A DNA stretch of 16,724 nt from CAZRZN01 sp964604565 (lineage in GTDB: Bacteria; Pseudomonadota; Alphaproteobacteria; Rhodobacterales; Rhodobacteraceae): contig CAZRZN010000073.1 in assembly GCA_964604565.1 (NCBI GenBank), forward strand, positions 1 through 16,724, written 5' to 3'. The translations under genes and the position numbers were made by a program. Numbering within the stretch: position 1 is the stretch's first letter; every line of letters starts with the position of its first letter. Below, piece by piece: positions 7,979-14,738 of the stretch. Under the pieces are notes generated by a model. The model made no database searches. It was not told the DNA's origin and worked only from the letters and a program-made list of their open reading frames with translations.

Positions 7979-7986
7979 TCGGGCGG
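7971..7986. terminator. Short hairpin at the convergent gene ends (weak terminator candidate)
   Basis: CCGCC (7971-7975) and GGCGG (7982-7986) pair around TGATCG, which includes the methyltransferase stop. Only 12 nt separate this stop from that of the convergent ChaC-like gene. There is no T tract. Confidence 0.25.
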
Positions 7987-7990
7987 CTGA

Positions 7991-8527
7991 TCACGCCTCG
8001 CGGGTCAGCGCCCTAACCTCCCGCGCGAGCCAGCGCAGATCGTCGTCCGGCAGGCCGATATGCTCAAGATGCTCAGCGGTGTTGTAGAGATATTCGGTAT
8101 TCGGCCCCCGGCCGCCATGCGCGCGGGCAATGATCCGCGCCTGTTCCTCAAGCGGCAAGTGGCAGTATTGCTCATGATGCGGGTCGATCACATAGGCGAG
8201 CGCCTCTATGTGGCGCCCGTCAGTCAGGCCAAGTTCAAGACGCTGTTCGACATAGGCCGCCGACACCAGTTCGCGTTCCCGAAGGTAGGCGAGGGTCTCC
8301 AACTCTGTGCCGGGCGCGGCGCGCAACGCCATTCCATCACAGGAGGCCCCGTCCTGCGCGTCCAGCGCAAGCACGAGACCGGGCGCCTCGTCGGTCCCGC
8401 GATGGTGGATGGAATACATGCAAAAGCTGCGCGCATAGCCATACAGCCGCGCCTGCACACGTTCCGCCACCGGAAATCCGGGGTTCCAAAGCAGCGATGC
8501 ATATCCGAACACCCAAAGCGTCATCAT
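7991..8527 (-). CDS. Gamma-glutamylcyclotransferase, ChaC-like
   Basis: 178 residues from the first of two adjacent ATGs (8527 and 8524); AGAAGGG sits about 6 nt upstream, which excludes the longer frame opening at 8683. ChaC-type enzymes release 5-oxoproline from gamma-glutamyl compounds, chiefly glutathione, in the cytoplasm. The N-terminal substrate loop VFGYASLLWNPGF (6-18) matches the family's FGYGSLxWNPGF, and E86 in RERELV is the expected catalytic Glu. C-terminal GPNTEYLYNTAEHLEHIGL (141-159) is also typical. The loop Gly is replaced by Ala (A10), a mild change. The gene is divergent from the DUF2125 gene across 64 bp and converges on the methyltransferase gene, so glutathione and homocysteine sulfur metabolism lie side by side, perhaps by chance. 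Confidence 0.87.
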   Translation of the reverse strand: MMTLWVFGYASLLWNPGFPVAERVQARLYGYARSFCMYSIHHRGTDEAPGLVLALDAQDGASCDGMALRAAPGTELETLAYLRERELVSAAYVEQRLELGLTDGRHIEALAYVIDPHHEQYCHLPLEEQARIIARAHGGRGPNTEYLYNTAEHLEHIGLPDDDLRWLAREVRALTREA

Positions 8528-8591
8528 TCTGGCCCTTCTCGCTGAGCGCCTGTAAACACGAACGAACGCGGCAGGAAAAGGGGTGTCGGGG

Positions 8592-9569
8592 ATGAGTCGG
8601 TGGATCCTGCTTGTGACGGTGGCGCTTGCACTGGGCTGGTCGGGCCTGTGGGCGGTATCAGCCCGGACCCTCAAGGGCGACATCGAAACTTGGTTCGAGG
8701 CGCGCCGCGCAGAGGGGTGGCAAGCCAGCTATGCTGACCTGCGTGTGCGCGGTTTTCCCAGCCGGCTGGACGCCACATTGACAGAATTAAAACTCAATGA
8801 TCCGGCGCGTGGCCTCGGCTGGGAAGCCCCGTTCTTCCAGATCCTCGGGCTGACCTACAAGCCCGGACACAAGATCCTTGTCTGGCCGAACGATCAGGTC
8901 GTGCAAGGGCCCTCCGGCCAGGTCGGGATCGCCAGCACCGGGTTGCGCGCCTCGGTGGTGCAGGATGCCCAAGGCACGCTTCTCCGCGTCAATCTGGAGG
9001 CCGGGAAGTTGACCATCGACGGCCCGGACCATGCCCTGACCCTGACCGATCTTCGCAGTGCCCTGCAACAGGTCCCCGGCACGACAGGGCTTTACAGGCT
9101 TGGGTTGAGCGCAGGGCCGCCCGGCGATCCGGATGGCACGCTGTCCCCCGGCAGCGGGCGAAAGGACGAGTTGCAGGTGCAGGCAGAACTGCTTTTCGAT
9201 CAACCATGGACCACGGATACACTGACCGGCCCGACACCACAGCCCGAGGTGATCGACCTGCGGCTGGCAGAGGTCCGGTCGGGCGACCTGATGCTGGCAT
9301 TCTCCGGTCTCGTTGCGGTGGATCCGCAAGGACGCCCAACGGGAGAAACGACCGTCCGGGCAACCGACTGGCGCGAGATGTTGGACCACGCACGGAGCCA
9401 CGCACAGATCCCCGAGGCGCTGGCACGGACGCTGGATGATGCGTTTTCGCTGGCCGCCGGACCGAAAGGCAATCCCGATACGCTCGACGTGCAACTCAAC
9501 TTCGACGAAGGGCGGGTTTCCATGGGAATGATCCCTCTGGGTCAGGCGCCACGGCTGTCTCTTCCGTAG
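8592..9569 (+). CDS. DUF2125 domain-containing protein, membrane-anchored or exported
   Basis: 325 residues from the ATG at 8592; a GTG at 8583 in the same frame has AGGA 6 nt upstream and is a fair alternative. The N-terminus has one hydrophobic segment (about 4-24), a signal anchor or signal peptide, so the bulk should be periplasmic. Residues about 27-110 carry the pattern I associate with DUF2125 of alphaproteobacteria: WFEARRAEGWQASY, RGFPSRLDATLTEL (53-66), WEAPFFQILGLTYKP, and a following VWPND. The rest is beta-rich with Asp/Gly-rich turns. No catalytic motif is visible and the function of the family is unknown. It is divergent from the ChaC-like gene, and nothing recognisable follows for 536 bp. 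Confidence 0.82.
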   Translation: MSRWILLVTVALALGWSGLWAVSARTLKGDIETWFEARRAEGWQASYADLRVRGFPSRLDATLTELKLNDPARGLGWEAPFFQILGLTYKPGHKILVWPNDQVVQGPSGQVGIASTGLRASVVQDAQGTLLRVNLEAGKLTIDGPDHALTLTDLRSALQQVPGTTGLYRLGLSAGPPGDPDGTLSPGSGRKDELQVQAELLFDQPWTTDTLTGPTPQPEVIDLRLAEVRSGDLMLAFSGLVAVDPQGRPTGETTVRATDWREMLDHARSHAQIPEALARTLDDAFSLAAGPKGNPDTLDVQLNFDEGRVSMGMIPLGQAPRLSLP

Positions 9570-10046
9570 TTCCCGTTCTTGGAACCGCAGGGTTGCCGGT
9601 CCTGACACCGAGATTTTCCCGGATGCAAACGGCTGTGCGCCAGACCTTCGCCGGCTGCCGCGGATTCGCCTGCCGCGGAATGAAGGCATCCCTCAAAGGC
9701 ACGGTGAAACGGCCAATGCGAGGCGGCATGCCATCCGGCACAGACCGCTTTGTGCCCCTCCAGAGACGACACGGATCCTGCAATCAATTCTCCGCAATCC
9801 CGGCCCAAGAACCGATGTCGAGGCCGCCTCATGGGGTAACCCGTTGCGCCCCTGAAGCATCTTGCGCGTCTTCTGTTTCAGCGGCAGGCGCGGCGAAACG
9901 CCCGAACGCATCCTGGATCCAGGTCTGAACAATAGCTGCCGACAGGTGCAGCAGACCCCGGGATCTTGCACGACCTGCACGCGCTCACGGTCGTCGGCGG
10001 GCAGAGGCTTCATCGCGGCGCAAAGCCGCCCCACAACGATGCCCCC

Positions 10047-10075
10047 TTGATCGCGCGCGGCAAAGCGCGCATCAA
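10047..10075. promoter_or_regulatory. Imperfect inverted repeat in the leader of the binding-protein gene
   Basis: TTGAT-C-GCGCGC (10047-10058) pairs with GCGCGC-ATCAA (10065-10075) around the loop GGCAAA, with one bulged C; 11 paired bases in total. It ends 16 nt before the ribosome binding site of the substrate-binding protein gene. It could be a repressor operator or a 5' leader stem-loop. No T tract follows, so it is a poor terminator. Confidence 0.45.
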
Positions 10076-10091
10076 ACACGCCATATATCGC

Positions 10092-10098
10092 AAAGGAG
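10092..10098 (+). promoter_or_regulatory. Ribosome binding site of the substrate-binding protein gene
   Basis: AAAGGAG, 7 nt before the ATG at 10106, followed directly by a signal peptide. This fixes the start. Confidence 0.8.
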
Positions 10099-10105
10099 AT
10101 CGCGT

Positions 10106-11575
10106 ATGCCCCTTCGCCTCAGCCTTGTCGCCGCGCTGTTTTGCGGAACTGCCGCGCTGGCCCAACAGACAGATCTGACGATCGCCTTGCAATTGGAACC
10201 GCCACATCTTGACCCAACGTCCGCTGCGGCGGGCGCCATCGACAGCGTTCTATATACCAATGTCTTTGAGGGTCTGACAAAATTCACCGAAACAGGCGCC
10301 ATCGTCCCCGGTCTCGCACGGCGCTGGGACATCTCGGAAGATGGCCTGACCTATACATTTCACCTCGCAGAGGACGTGACCTTTCACGACGGCACAACAT
10401 TCGACGCCGAGGATGTCAAATTTTCGCTGGATCGCGCGCGTGCCGAGGACAGCACCAATGCGCAAAAGGCACTTTACACCGGAATCTCCGATGTAACCGT
10501 TCTGGACCCCGCTACCGTGCGTGTCACACTGGACCAGCCCGATGGCAGCCTTTTGTTCAACCTCGCTTGGGGTGACGCCGTGGTTGTCGCGCCAGAAAGC
10601 ATCGAAACGATCAAGCAGACGCCAATCGGAACGGGCCCGTTCCGCTTTTCCGAATGGCAGCAGGGTGACAGTATCACGCTCGTGCAGAACGAGGCCTACT
10701 GGGGCGACGCACCGGCCCTGACCGAGGCGACCTTCAAGTTCATCTCGGATCCCACGGCGGCTTTCGCAGCCATGATGGCTCAGGACATCGACGCCTTTGC
10801 CGGATACCCCGCCCCCGAAAACCTGCCCCAATTCGAGGCCGACCCGCGCTTTCAGGTTCTGATCGGGTCGACAGAAGGCGAAACGATCCTTGCCATCAAC
10901 AACAAGACGCCGCCGTTCGACAACCCCAAGGTGCGCGAGGCCGTTGCCCATGCCATCGACCGTCAGGCCATCATCGACGGCGCCATGTTCGGCCTGGGCA
11001 CGCCCATCGGCACGCATTTCGCGCCGCATCACCCGGACTATGTCGATCTGACCGGCCTTTCCGTCTATGATCCGGATCGCGCGCGCACCCTGCTGGTCGA
11101 CGCCGGCTATGCCGAAGGCTTCAGCACCACGCTCAAATTGCCACCTCCCTCCTACGCCCGACGCGGCGGAGAAATCCTTGCCGCGCAACTGCGCAATGTC
11201 GGGATCTCGACCGAGATCACCAATCTGGAATGGGCCCAGTGGCTGGAGGAAGTGTTCCGTGGCAAGGATTTCGGTCTCTCGATCGTCAGCCATTCGGAGC
11301 CGATGGACATCGGCATCTATGCCCGGCCGGACTATTACTTTCAGTATGACAATCCCGCGTTTCAGGATCTGATGGCGACCTTGACCGCCACCACCGATCC
11401 GGCGGCACGCACAGACATGTTGGCGCAGGCCCAGACAATGATCGCCGAAGATTACGTCAACGGCTTCCTGTTCCAACTGGCTTTCCCGACCGTGGCCGAT
11501 GCCCGGCTCGAAGGGCTGTGGGTCAACCAGCCTACCCAGGCGACGGATCTGACGGGCGTCCGCTGGACGGAGTGA
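10106..11575 (+). CDS. ABC transporter substrate-binding protein, family 5 (peptide/opine/nickel type)
   Basis: 489 residues, a normal length for SBP_bac_5 (DppA/OppA/NikA). A clear signal peptide (about 1-19, ending GTAALA before QQTDL) sends it to the periplasm. Cys13 follows ALF and does not form a lipobox, so it should be soluble rather than a lipoprotein. Family landmarks include PPHLDPTSAAAGAIDSVLY, NVFEGLTKF, a DGLTYTFHLAEDVTFHDGT segment (about 78-96), and PIGTGPFRFSEW. It captures the substrate for the permeases encoded further along the same strand. Substrate choice cannot be read reliably: this family binds dipeptides, opines, nickel chelates, glutathione and sugars. It is separated from the rest of the operon by more than 260 bp, a strong predicted hairpin and an assembly gap. 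The dehalogenase gene next to it suggests a small organic acid derivative, which is only inference. Confidence 0.93.
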   Translation: MPLRLSLVAALFCGTAALAQQTDLTIALQLEPPHLDPTSAAAGAIDSVLYTNVFEGLTKFTETGAIVPGLARRWDISEDGLTYTFHLAEDVTFHDGTTFDAEDVKFSLDRARAEDSTNAQKALYTGISDVTVLDPATVRVTLDQPDGSLLFNLAWGDAVVVAPESIETIKQTPIGTGPFRFSEWQQGDSITLVQNEAYWGDAPALTEATFKFISDPTAAFAAMMAQDIDAFAGYPAPENLPQFEADPRFQVLIGSTEGETILAINNKTPPFDNPKVREAVAHAIDRQAIIDGAMFGLGTPIGTHFAPHHPDYVDLTGLSVYDPDRARTLLVDAGYAEGFSTTLKLPPPSYARRGGEILAAQLRNVGISTEITNLEWAQWLEEVFRGKDFGLSIVSHSEPMDIGIYARPDYYFQYDNPAFQDLMATLTATTDPAARTDMLAQAQTMIAEDYVNGFLFQLAFPTVADARLEGLWVNQPTQATDLTGVRWTE

Positions 11576-11836
11576 ACGGGGCAAACCTTGTCAGCGGACA
11601 GGGTTCATTCGGCGTTGGCGCGGCGGGCCATGGGGATTCTAGGCGACCTCCGGGCAAGGCAACGCCTTTGAGAGCCGTCCATGACCCCAAGGGTGTGGCG
11701 GGAAATCTCCTGCCGTGCCCTTGGGCTCGGCTTTTGACTCAAGCCTTTATCCGGGTGCGACCGCCCCAGTCGGGTTGCAGACCTCGCGTCCCGGGGCCGA
11801 CCATCGGAACGGACGGAGTGCGACTATTGCAGGGGC
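11576..11836. other. Non-coding spacer between binding-protein gene and assembly gap
   Basis: 261 bp with no gene-like frame. It holds a small hairpin (AAGGC-AAC-GCCTT, 11656-11668) and the long predicted hairpin at 11686-11725. The spacer may continue inside the N run. Confidence 0.6.
11686..11735 (+). terminator. 17-bp RNA hairpin downstream of the binding-protein gene (attenuator or terminator)
   Basis: Arms 11686-11702 and 11709-11725 pair continuously over 17 positions in plus-strand RNA, with the 6-nt loop AAAUCU. Thirteen are Watson-Crick pairs, including CCCAAGGG with CCCUUGGG, and four are G-U wobbles. On the opposite strand those four would be A-C mismatches, so the structure belongs to the plus transcript. 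A TTTT run (11732-11735) follows after six bases, so termination is possible but not textbook. Such hairpins after binding-protein genes commonly stabilise that part of the message or reduce readthrough into transporter genes. Confidence 0.6.
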
Positions 11837-11936
11837 NNNNNNNNNNNNNNNNNNNNNNNNNNNNNNNNNNNNNNNNNNNNNNNNNNNNNNNNNNNNNNNN
11901 NNNNNNNNNNNNNNNNNNNNNNNNNNNNNNNNNNNN
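11837..11936. other. Assembly gap (100 N)
   Basis: Exactly 100 undetermined bases, a conventional placeholder for a gap of unknown length. Any sequence, including a promoter, a small gene or a mobile element, may be missing here. The adjacency of the binding-protein gene and the hydrolase gene depends on scaffolding. Confidence 0.98.
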
Positions 11937-11944
11937 AAAACATC

Positions 11945-12841
11945 ATGATCATGGACCCGATACGCAACGACATCCCCGGCTTTCAACCCGACCGTGCCAC
12001 CCTGAACGACCAAACCATCGCCTTTGAACGCGGCGGCGATGGCCCGCCGCTGTTGCTGTTGCACGGATTTCCCCAGACCCGCGCCATGTGGGCGGAGGTT
12101 GCACCCCTGCTAGCCAAGGATCATGCCGTGATCTGCCCCGACCTCCGCGGCTACGGTGAGAGCGGCAAGCCACAGGGACTGGAAAATTACAGCTTTCGGG
12201 AAATGGCCAGCGACATGCTGGCCCTGATGGCGCAGCTCGGCCACAGGCAGTTTCACGTGGCAGGCCACGACCGGGGCGGGCGCACGGCGCACCGCCTCGC
12301 GCTCGACGCGCCGGAGGCCCTTATCACCCTCACGGTCATGGATATCGTGCCCACGCACCGGCTGCTGAACGACCTTTCGCACAAGGTCGCCAAGGCCTAT
12401 TACCACTGGTTCTTCCTCGCACAGCCGGAACCCTTTCCCGAAACCATGATCGCCGCCGATCCGGACGCCTATTACGAATCCTGCCTGCTCGGCTTTGGCG
12501 CCGCAGATTTGGCAGATTTCAAACCCGCGCAGCTTGCCGCCTATCGCGCCGCGTGGTCGGACCCGGACTGCCGCCGGGCAATGTGTGACGACTACCGCGC
12601 CGCGATCGAGGTGGATTTCGACATGGATGCCGCCGATCTCGCCCGCCGGGTGACCTGTCCGTCCCTTGTCCTCTACGGTCGCGACGGCGCCATGGCCCGC
12701 GCGTTCGATGTGCCCGCCACCTGGGCAAACCGGCTCACGGAGATGGCAGGTGGCGCGATCCCGGGCGGGCATTTCTTCGTCGATCAATCTCCGCAGGAAA
12801 CGACCCGCGCCCTGCAAGAGTTTCTCGCCGCATGGCGCTGA
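11945..12841 (+). CDS. Haloacetate/fluoroacetate dehalogenase-like alpha/beta hydrolase
   Basis: 298 residues from the ATG at 11945; a second ATG at 11951 is possible, and the ribosome binding site may lie in the gap. Fluoroacetate dehalogenases displace halide from a 2-haloacetate through an Asp nucleophile, giving glycolate. The known active-site set appears complete: D109, R110 and R113 in GHDRGGR; D133 as third triad member; H154 and W155 in YYHWFFL, which with Y217 (CDDYRA) form the halide pocket; and H276 in PGGHFFVD. LLLLHGFPQ (37-44) gives the oxyanion region and DLRGYGESGKP (66-76) is typical. From memory the whole chain resembles the Burkholderia and Rhodopseudomonas enzymes. Epoxide hydrolases share the fold but lack the HW/Tyr halide set. 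It lies 51 bp before the permease gene, on the same strand. The true substrate may be a larger haloacid carried by that importer. Confidence 0.85.
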   Translation: MIMDPIRNDIPGFQPDRATLNDQTIAFERGGDGPPLLLLHGFPQTRAMWAEVAPLLAKDHAVICPDLRGYGESGKPQGLENYSFREMASDMLALMAQLGHRQFHVAGHDRGGRTAHRLALDAPEALITLTVMDIVPTHRLLNDLSHKVAKAYYHWFFLAQPEPFPETMIAADPDAYYESCLLGFGAADLADFKPAQLAAYRAAWSDPDCRRAMCDDYRAAIEVDFDMDAADLARRVTCPSLVLYGRDGAMARAFDVPATWANRLTEMAGGAIPGGHFFVDQSPQETTRALQEFLAAWR

Positions 12842-12892
12842 GAACCCGCTTGCCTCTGGACCCTCGGGCCTGTCGCTCTTAACCTGCGCCCG

Positions 12893-13834
12893 ATGCTGGC
12901 CTATATCATCCGACGTCTGACCTCCCTGATCCTCAGCCTGGCCGTCGCTTCGCTGGTCATCTTTCTGGTGGTCGAAGTCGCCCCCGGCGATCCGGCCAGC
13001 TATATGCTCGGCCTCAATGCCCAACCCGAAACGGTCGCGGCCCTTCGCAGCGAACTCGGCCTCGATCAACCAAGGGTGCAACGGTATTTTTCCTGGGTGG
13101 GCGGGATGATGACGGGCGATTTCGGCACCTCTTACACCTATCGCACTCCGGTCTCCGAAATGGTGGCGGACCGCCTCTGGATCTCCCTGCCACTGTCCCT
13201 TTACGCGCTCACGCTTGCGGTGCTGTTGGCCTTCCCGGCCGGGTTGATTGCCGCTGCCTACCGCGGACAGGCGCCGGATCTCGGCGTCATGGCGGCCTCG
13301 CAACTCGGCGTGGCCATCCCGAACTTCTGGTTTGCCATGCTGCTGGTGCTGCTCTTCGCCATTACCTGGGGGCTTTTCCCGTCTGGCGGCTTTCCCGGCT
13401 GGGAGGCGCCGCTGAAGGCCATCAACGCGCTGACCCTGCCTGCGGTCGCGCTCGCCCTGCCCCAGGCCGCGATCCTTGCCCGTGTCCTGCGATCCTCGCT
13501 GATCGACGCACTGGGGGAGGACTACATCCGAACCGCCCGCGCCAAGGGACTGACCCGCGCCCAGACGCTCTGGCGGCACGGTCTGCGCAATGCGCTGATC
13601 CCGGTTCTGACCATAATCGGATTGCAATTCTCCTTTCTGCTGGCCGGGGCCATCATCATCGAACAGGTCTTCTACCTGCCTGGCCTGGGACGCCTCATTT
13701 TCCAAAGCATCAGCCAGCGCGACCTGATCGTTGTCGAAAGCGTGGTCATGCTGCTGGTCTTCGCCGTGATCCTCGTGAACTTTCTGACCGATATCGCCTA
13801 CGCGCTTGCCGATCCGAGGCTCCGGCGCAGATGA
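12893..13834 (+). CDS. ABC transporter permease, DppB/OppB type
   Basis: 313 residues, standard for the first permease of peptide/opine/nickel importers. It has the N-terminal helix of this subfamily (about 9-28) followed by EVAPGDPASYMLG, and five further membrane segments (about 100-122, 133-160, 180-197, 236-258, 283-305). The cytoplasmic coupling loop EDYIRTARAKGLTRAQTLWRHGLRNA (209-234) carries the EAA-type motif that contacts the ATPase. It pairs with the next gene to form the inner-membrane channel. The gene starts 51 bp after the dehalogenase gene without a strong ribosome binding site and overlaps the next gene by 4 nt (ATGA), so the two permeases are translationally coupled. Confidence 0.95.
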   Translation: MLAYIIRRLTSLILSLAVASLVIFLVVEVAPGDPASYMLGLNAQPETVAALRSELGLDQPRVQRYFSWVGGMMTGDFGTSYTYRTPVSEMVADRLWISLPLSLYALTLAVLLAFPAGLIAAAYRGQAPDLGVMAASQLGVAIPNFWFAMLLVLLFAITWGLFPSGGFPGWEAPLKAINALTLPAVALALPQAAILARVLRSSLIDALGEDYIRTARAKGLTRAQTLWRHGLRNALIPVLTIIGLQFSFLLAGAIIIEQVFYLPGLGRLIFQSISQRDLIVVESVVMLLVFAVILVNFLTDIAYALADPRLRRR

Positions 13835-14658
13835 AACGCCGCGGACACCGGGCACTGGTTCTCGGCGGCGCGCTCTCCGCACTGTTTCTGGGCGCCGCGC
13901 TGCTGTCCTTTGTCTGGACACCCGGCGACGTGACCGCACTGGACATACCCGCCCGGCTGCAACCGCCCGGTGGCGATCATCTTCTGGGCACCGATCACTT
14001 CGGCCGGGACATCCTGTCGATGCTCATGGTCGGCGCGCGCACATCGATCGCCGTGGCACTTGTCGCCGTCGGAATCGGCCTCACCATCGGCGTGCCTCTG
14101 GGTCTGGCGGCTGCCTCCCGTGCCGGCGGGTTGCTGGACGAGATCCTGTCGCGCAGCGCCGATCTGATCTTCGCCTTTCCCAGCCTCGTCATCGCCATCC
14201 TGATCACCGCCATCATGGGTCCCGGTGCGTTCAACGCCATCCTCGCCATCGGGATCTTCAACATCCCCGTCTTCGCCCGGCTGACGCGCGGCGCCGCGCT
14301 GTCGCTCTGGACCCGCGACTTCATTCTGGCGGCGCGCGTTGCCGGCAAATCGCGCACCCGGATCAGCGCCGAACATATCCTCCCCAACGTCACCAACCTG
14401 CTGATCGTGCAAAGCACGATCCAGTTCTCGCTCGGCATTCTAGCCGAGGCGGGGCTCAGCTATGTCGGACTGGGCGCGCAACCACCGCTCCCGTCCTGGG
14501 GCCGGATGCTCGCCGATGCGCAGACACTTGTCTCGCTCGCACCCCATGTGGCGCTGATCCCGGGCTTGACCATCGTCGCGATGGTGCTCGGTCTGAACCT
14601 TCTTGGCGATGGCCTGCGCGACAGACTGGACCCGCGGCTCCGGGTGCTGCGCACATGA
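13831..14658 (+). CDS. ABC transporter permease, DppC/OppC type
   Basis: 275 residues, the second permease of the importer. After an N-terminal helix (about 8-28), the motif HLLGTDHFGRDILSMLMVGAR (50-70) is diagnostic of DppC/OppC/NikC. Further helices lie at about 72-95, 112-130, 134-150, 190-210 and 240-260. The coupling loop is RDFILAARVAGKSRTRISAEHILPN (162-186). Its start overlaps the DppB-type stop. Its own stop overlaps an ATG at 14655 that could start the ATPase gene. Confidence 0.95.
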   Translation: MKRRGHRALVLGGALSALFLGAALLSFVWTPGDVTALDIPARLQPPGGDHLLGTDHFGRDILSMLMVGARTSIAVALVAVGIGLTIGVPLGLAAASRAGGLLDEILSRSADLIFAFPSLVIAILITAIMGPGAFNAILAIGIFNIPVFARLTRGAALSLWTRDFILAARVAGKSRTRISAEHILPNVTNLLIVQSTIQFSLGILAEAGLSYVGLGAQPPLPSWGRMLADAQTLVSLAPHVALIPGLTIVAMVLGLNLLGDGLRDRLDPRLRVLRT

Positions 14659-14666
14659 GCCGGGTT

Positions 14667-14712
14667 TCTTCTCTCCCGAAATACTCCGGGGGTCCGGGGG
14701 CAGCGCCCCCGG
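14667..14712. repeat. REP-like palindromic repeat at the junction of the permease and ATPase genes
   Basis: It contains CCCG (14675-14678) facing CGGG (14687-14690), a tandem TCCGGGGG at 14685 and 14693, and the palindrome CCGGGGGC-AGC-GCCCCCGG (14694-14712) with an 8-bp stem. From memory, a motif of this form (AAATACTCCGGGGGTCCGGGGG) recurs between genes in many Rhodobacteraceae genomes. I cannot count copies here because this is the only one in the window. Confidence 0.6.
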
Positions 14713-14738
14713 CGGATCGGACGGTCCGCGACGGTCCG

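Larger units (their letters stand above)
9570..10105. other. 536-bp region without a recognisable gene
   Basis: Open frames exist on both strands (for example 9593-9928 plus and 9693-10079 minus), but their translations are rich in Arg, Cys and Pro, lack hydrophobic periodicity, match no family I know, and have no good ribosome binding site. A 10-bp direct repeat CTGCCGCGGA occurs at 9655 and 9670. The promoter of the downstream binding-protein gene should lie in its right part. It could be the remains of a lost gene; I see no direct proof. Confidence 0.5.

Noticed and set aside
8528..8683. Longer ChaC-like start at 8683
   Set aside because: It would overlap the start of the divergent DUF2125 gene, and the ATG at 8527 has a good ribosome binding site and begins directly at the family's first strand.
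9569..9585. Inverted repeat GTTCC/GGAAC after the DUF2125 gene as a terminator
   Set aside because: Only 5 bp, low GC and no T tract; expected by chance.
9693..10079. 128-residue minus-strand frame in the 536-bp spacer
   Set aside because: No ribosome binding site, no recognisable domain, and an Arg/Cys-rich composition unlike its neighbours.
12110..13939. 609-codon minus-strand open frame
   Set aside because: It is antisense to the dehalogenase and DppB-type permease genes. Its translation is Gln/Asp/Gly/Arg-rich and low in hydrophobics, typical of antisense frames at high GC content.
13806..14654. Extending the double-ATPase gene upstream to 13806
   Set aside because: The frame is open but runs across the whole DppC-type permease gene in another frame and encodes Arg-rich non-protein-like sequence; the true start is 14739 or 14655.
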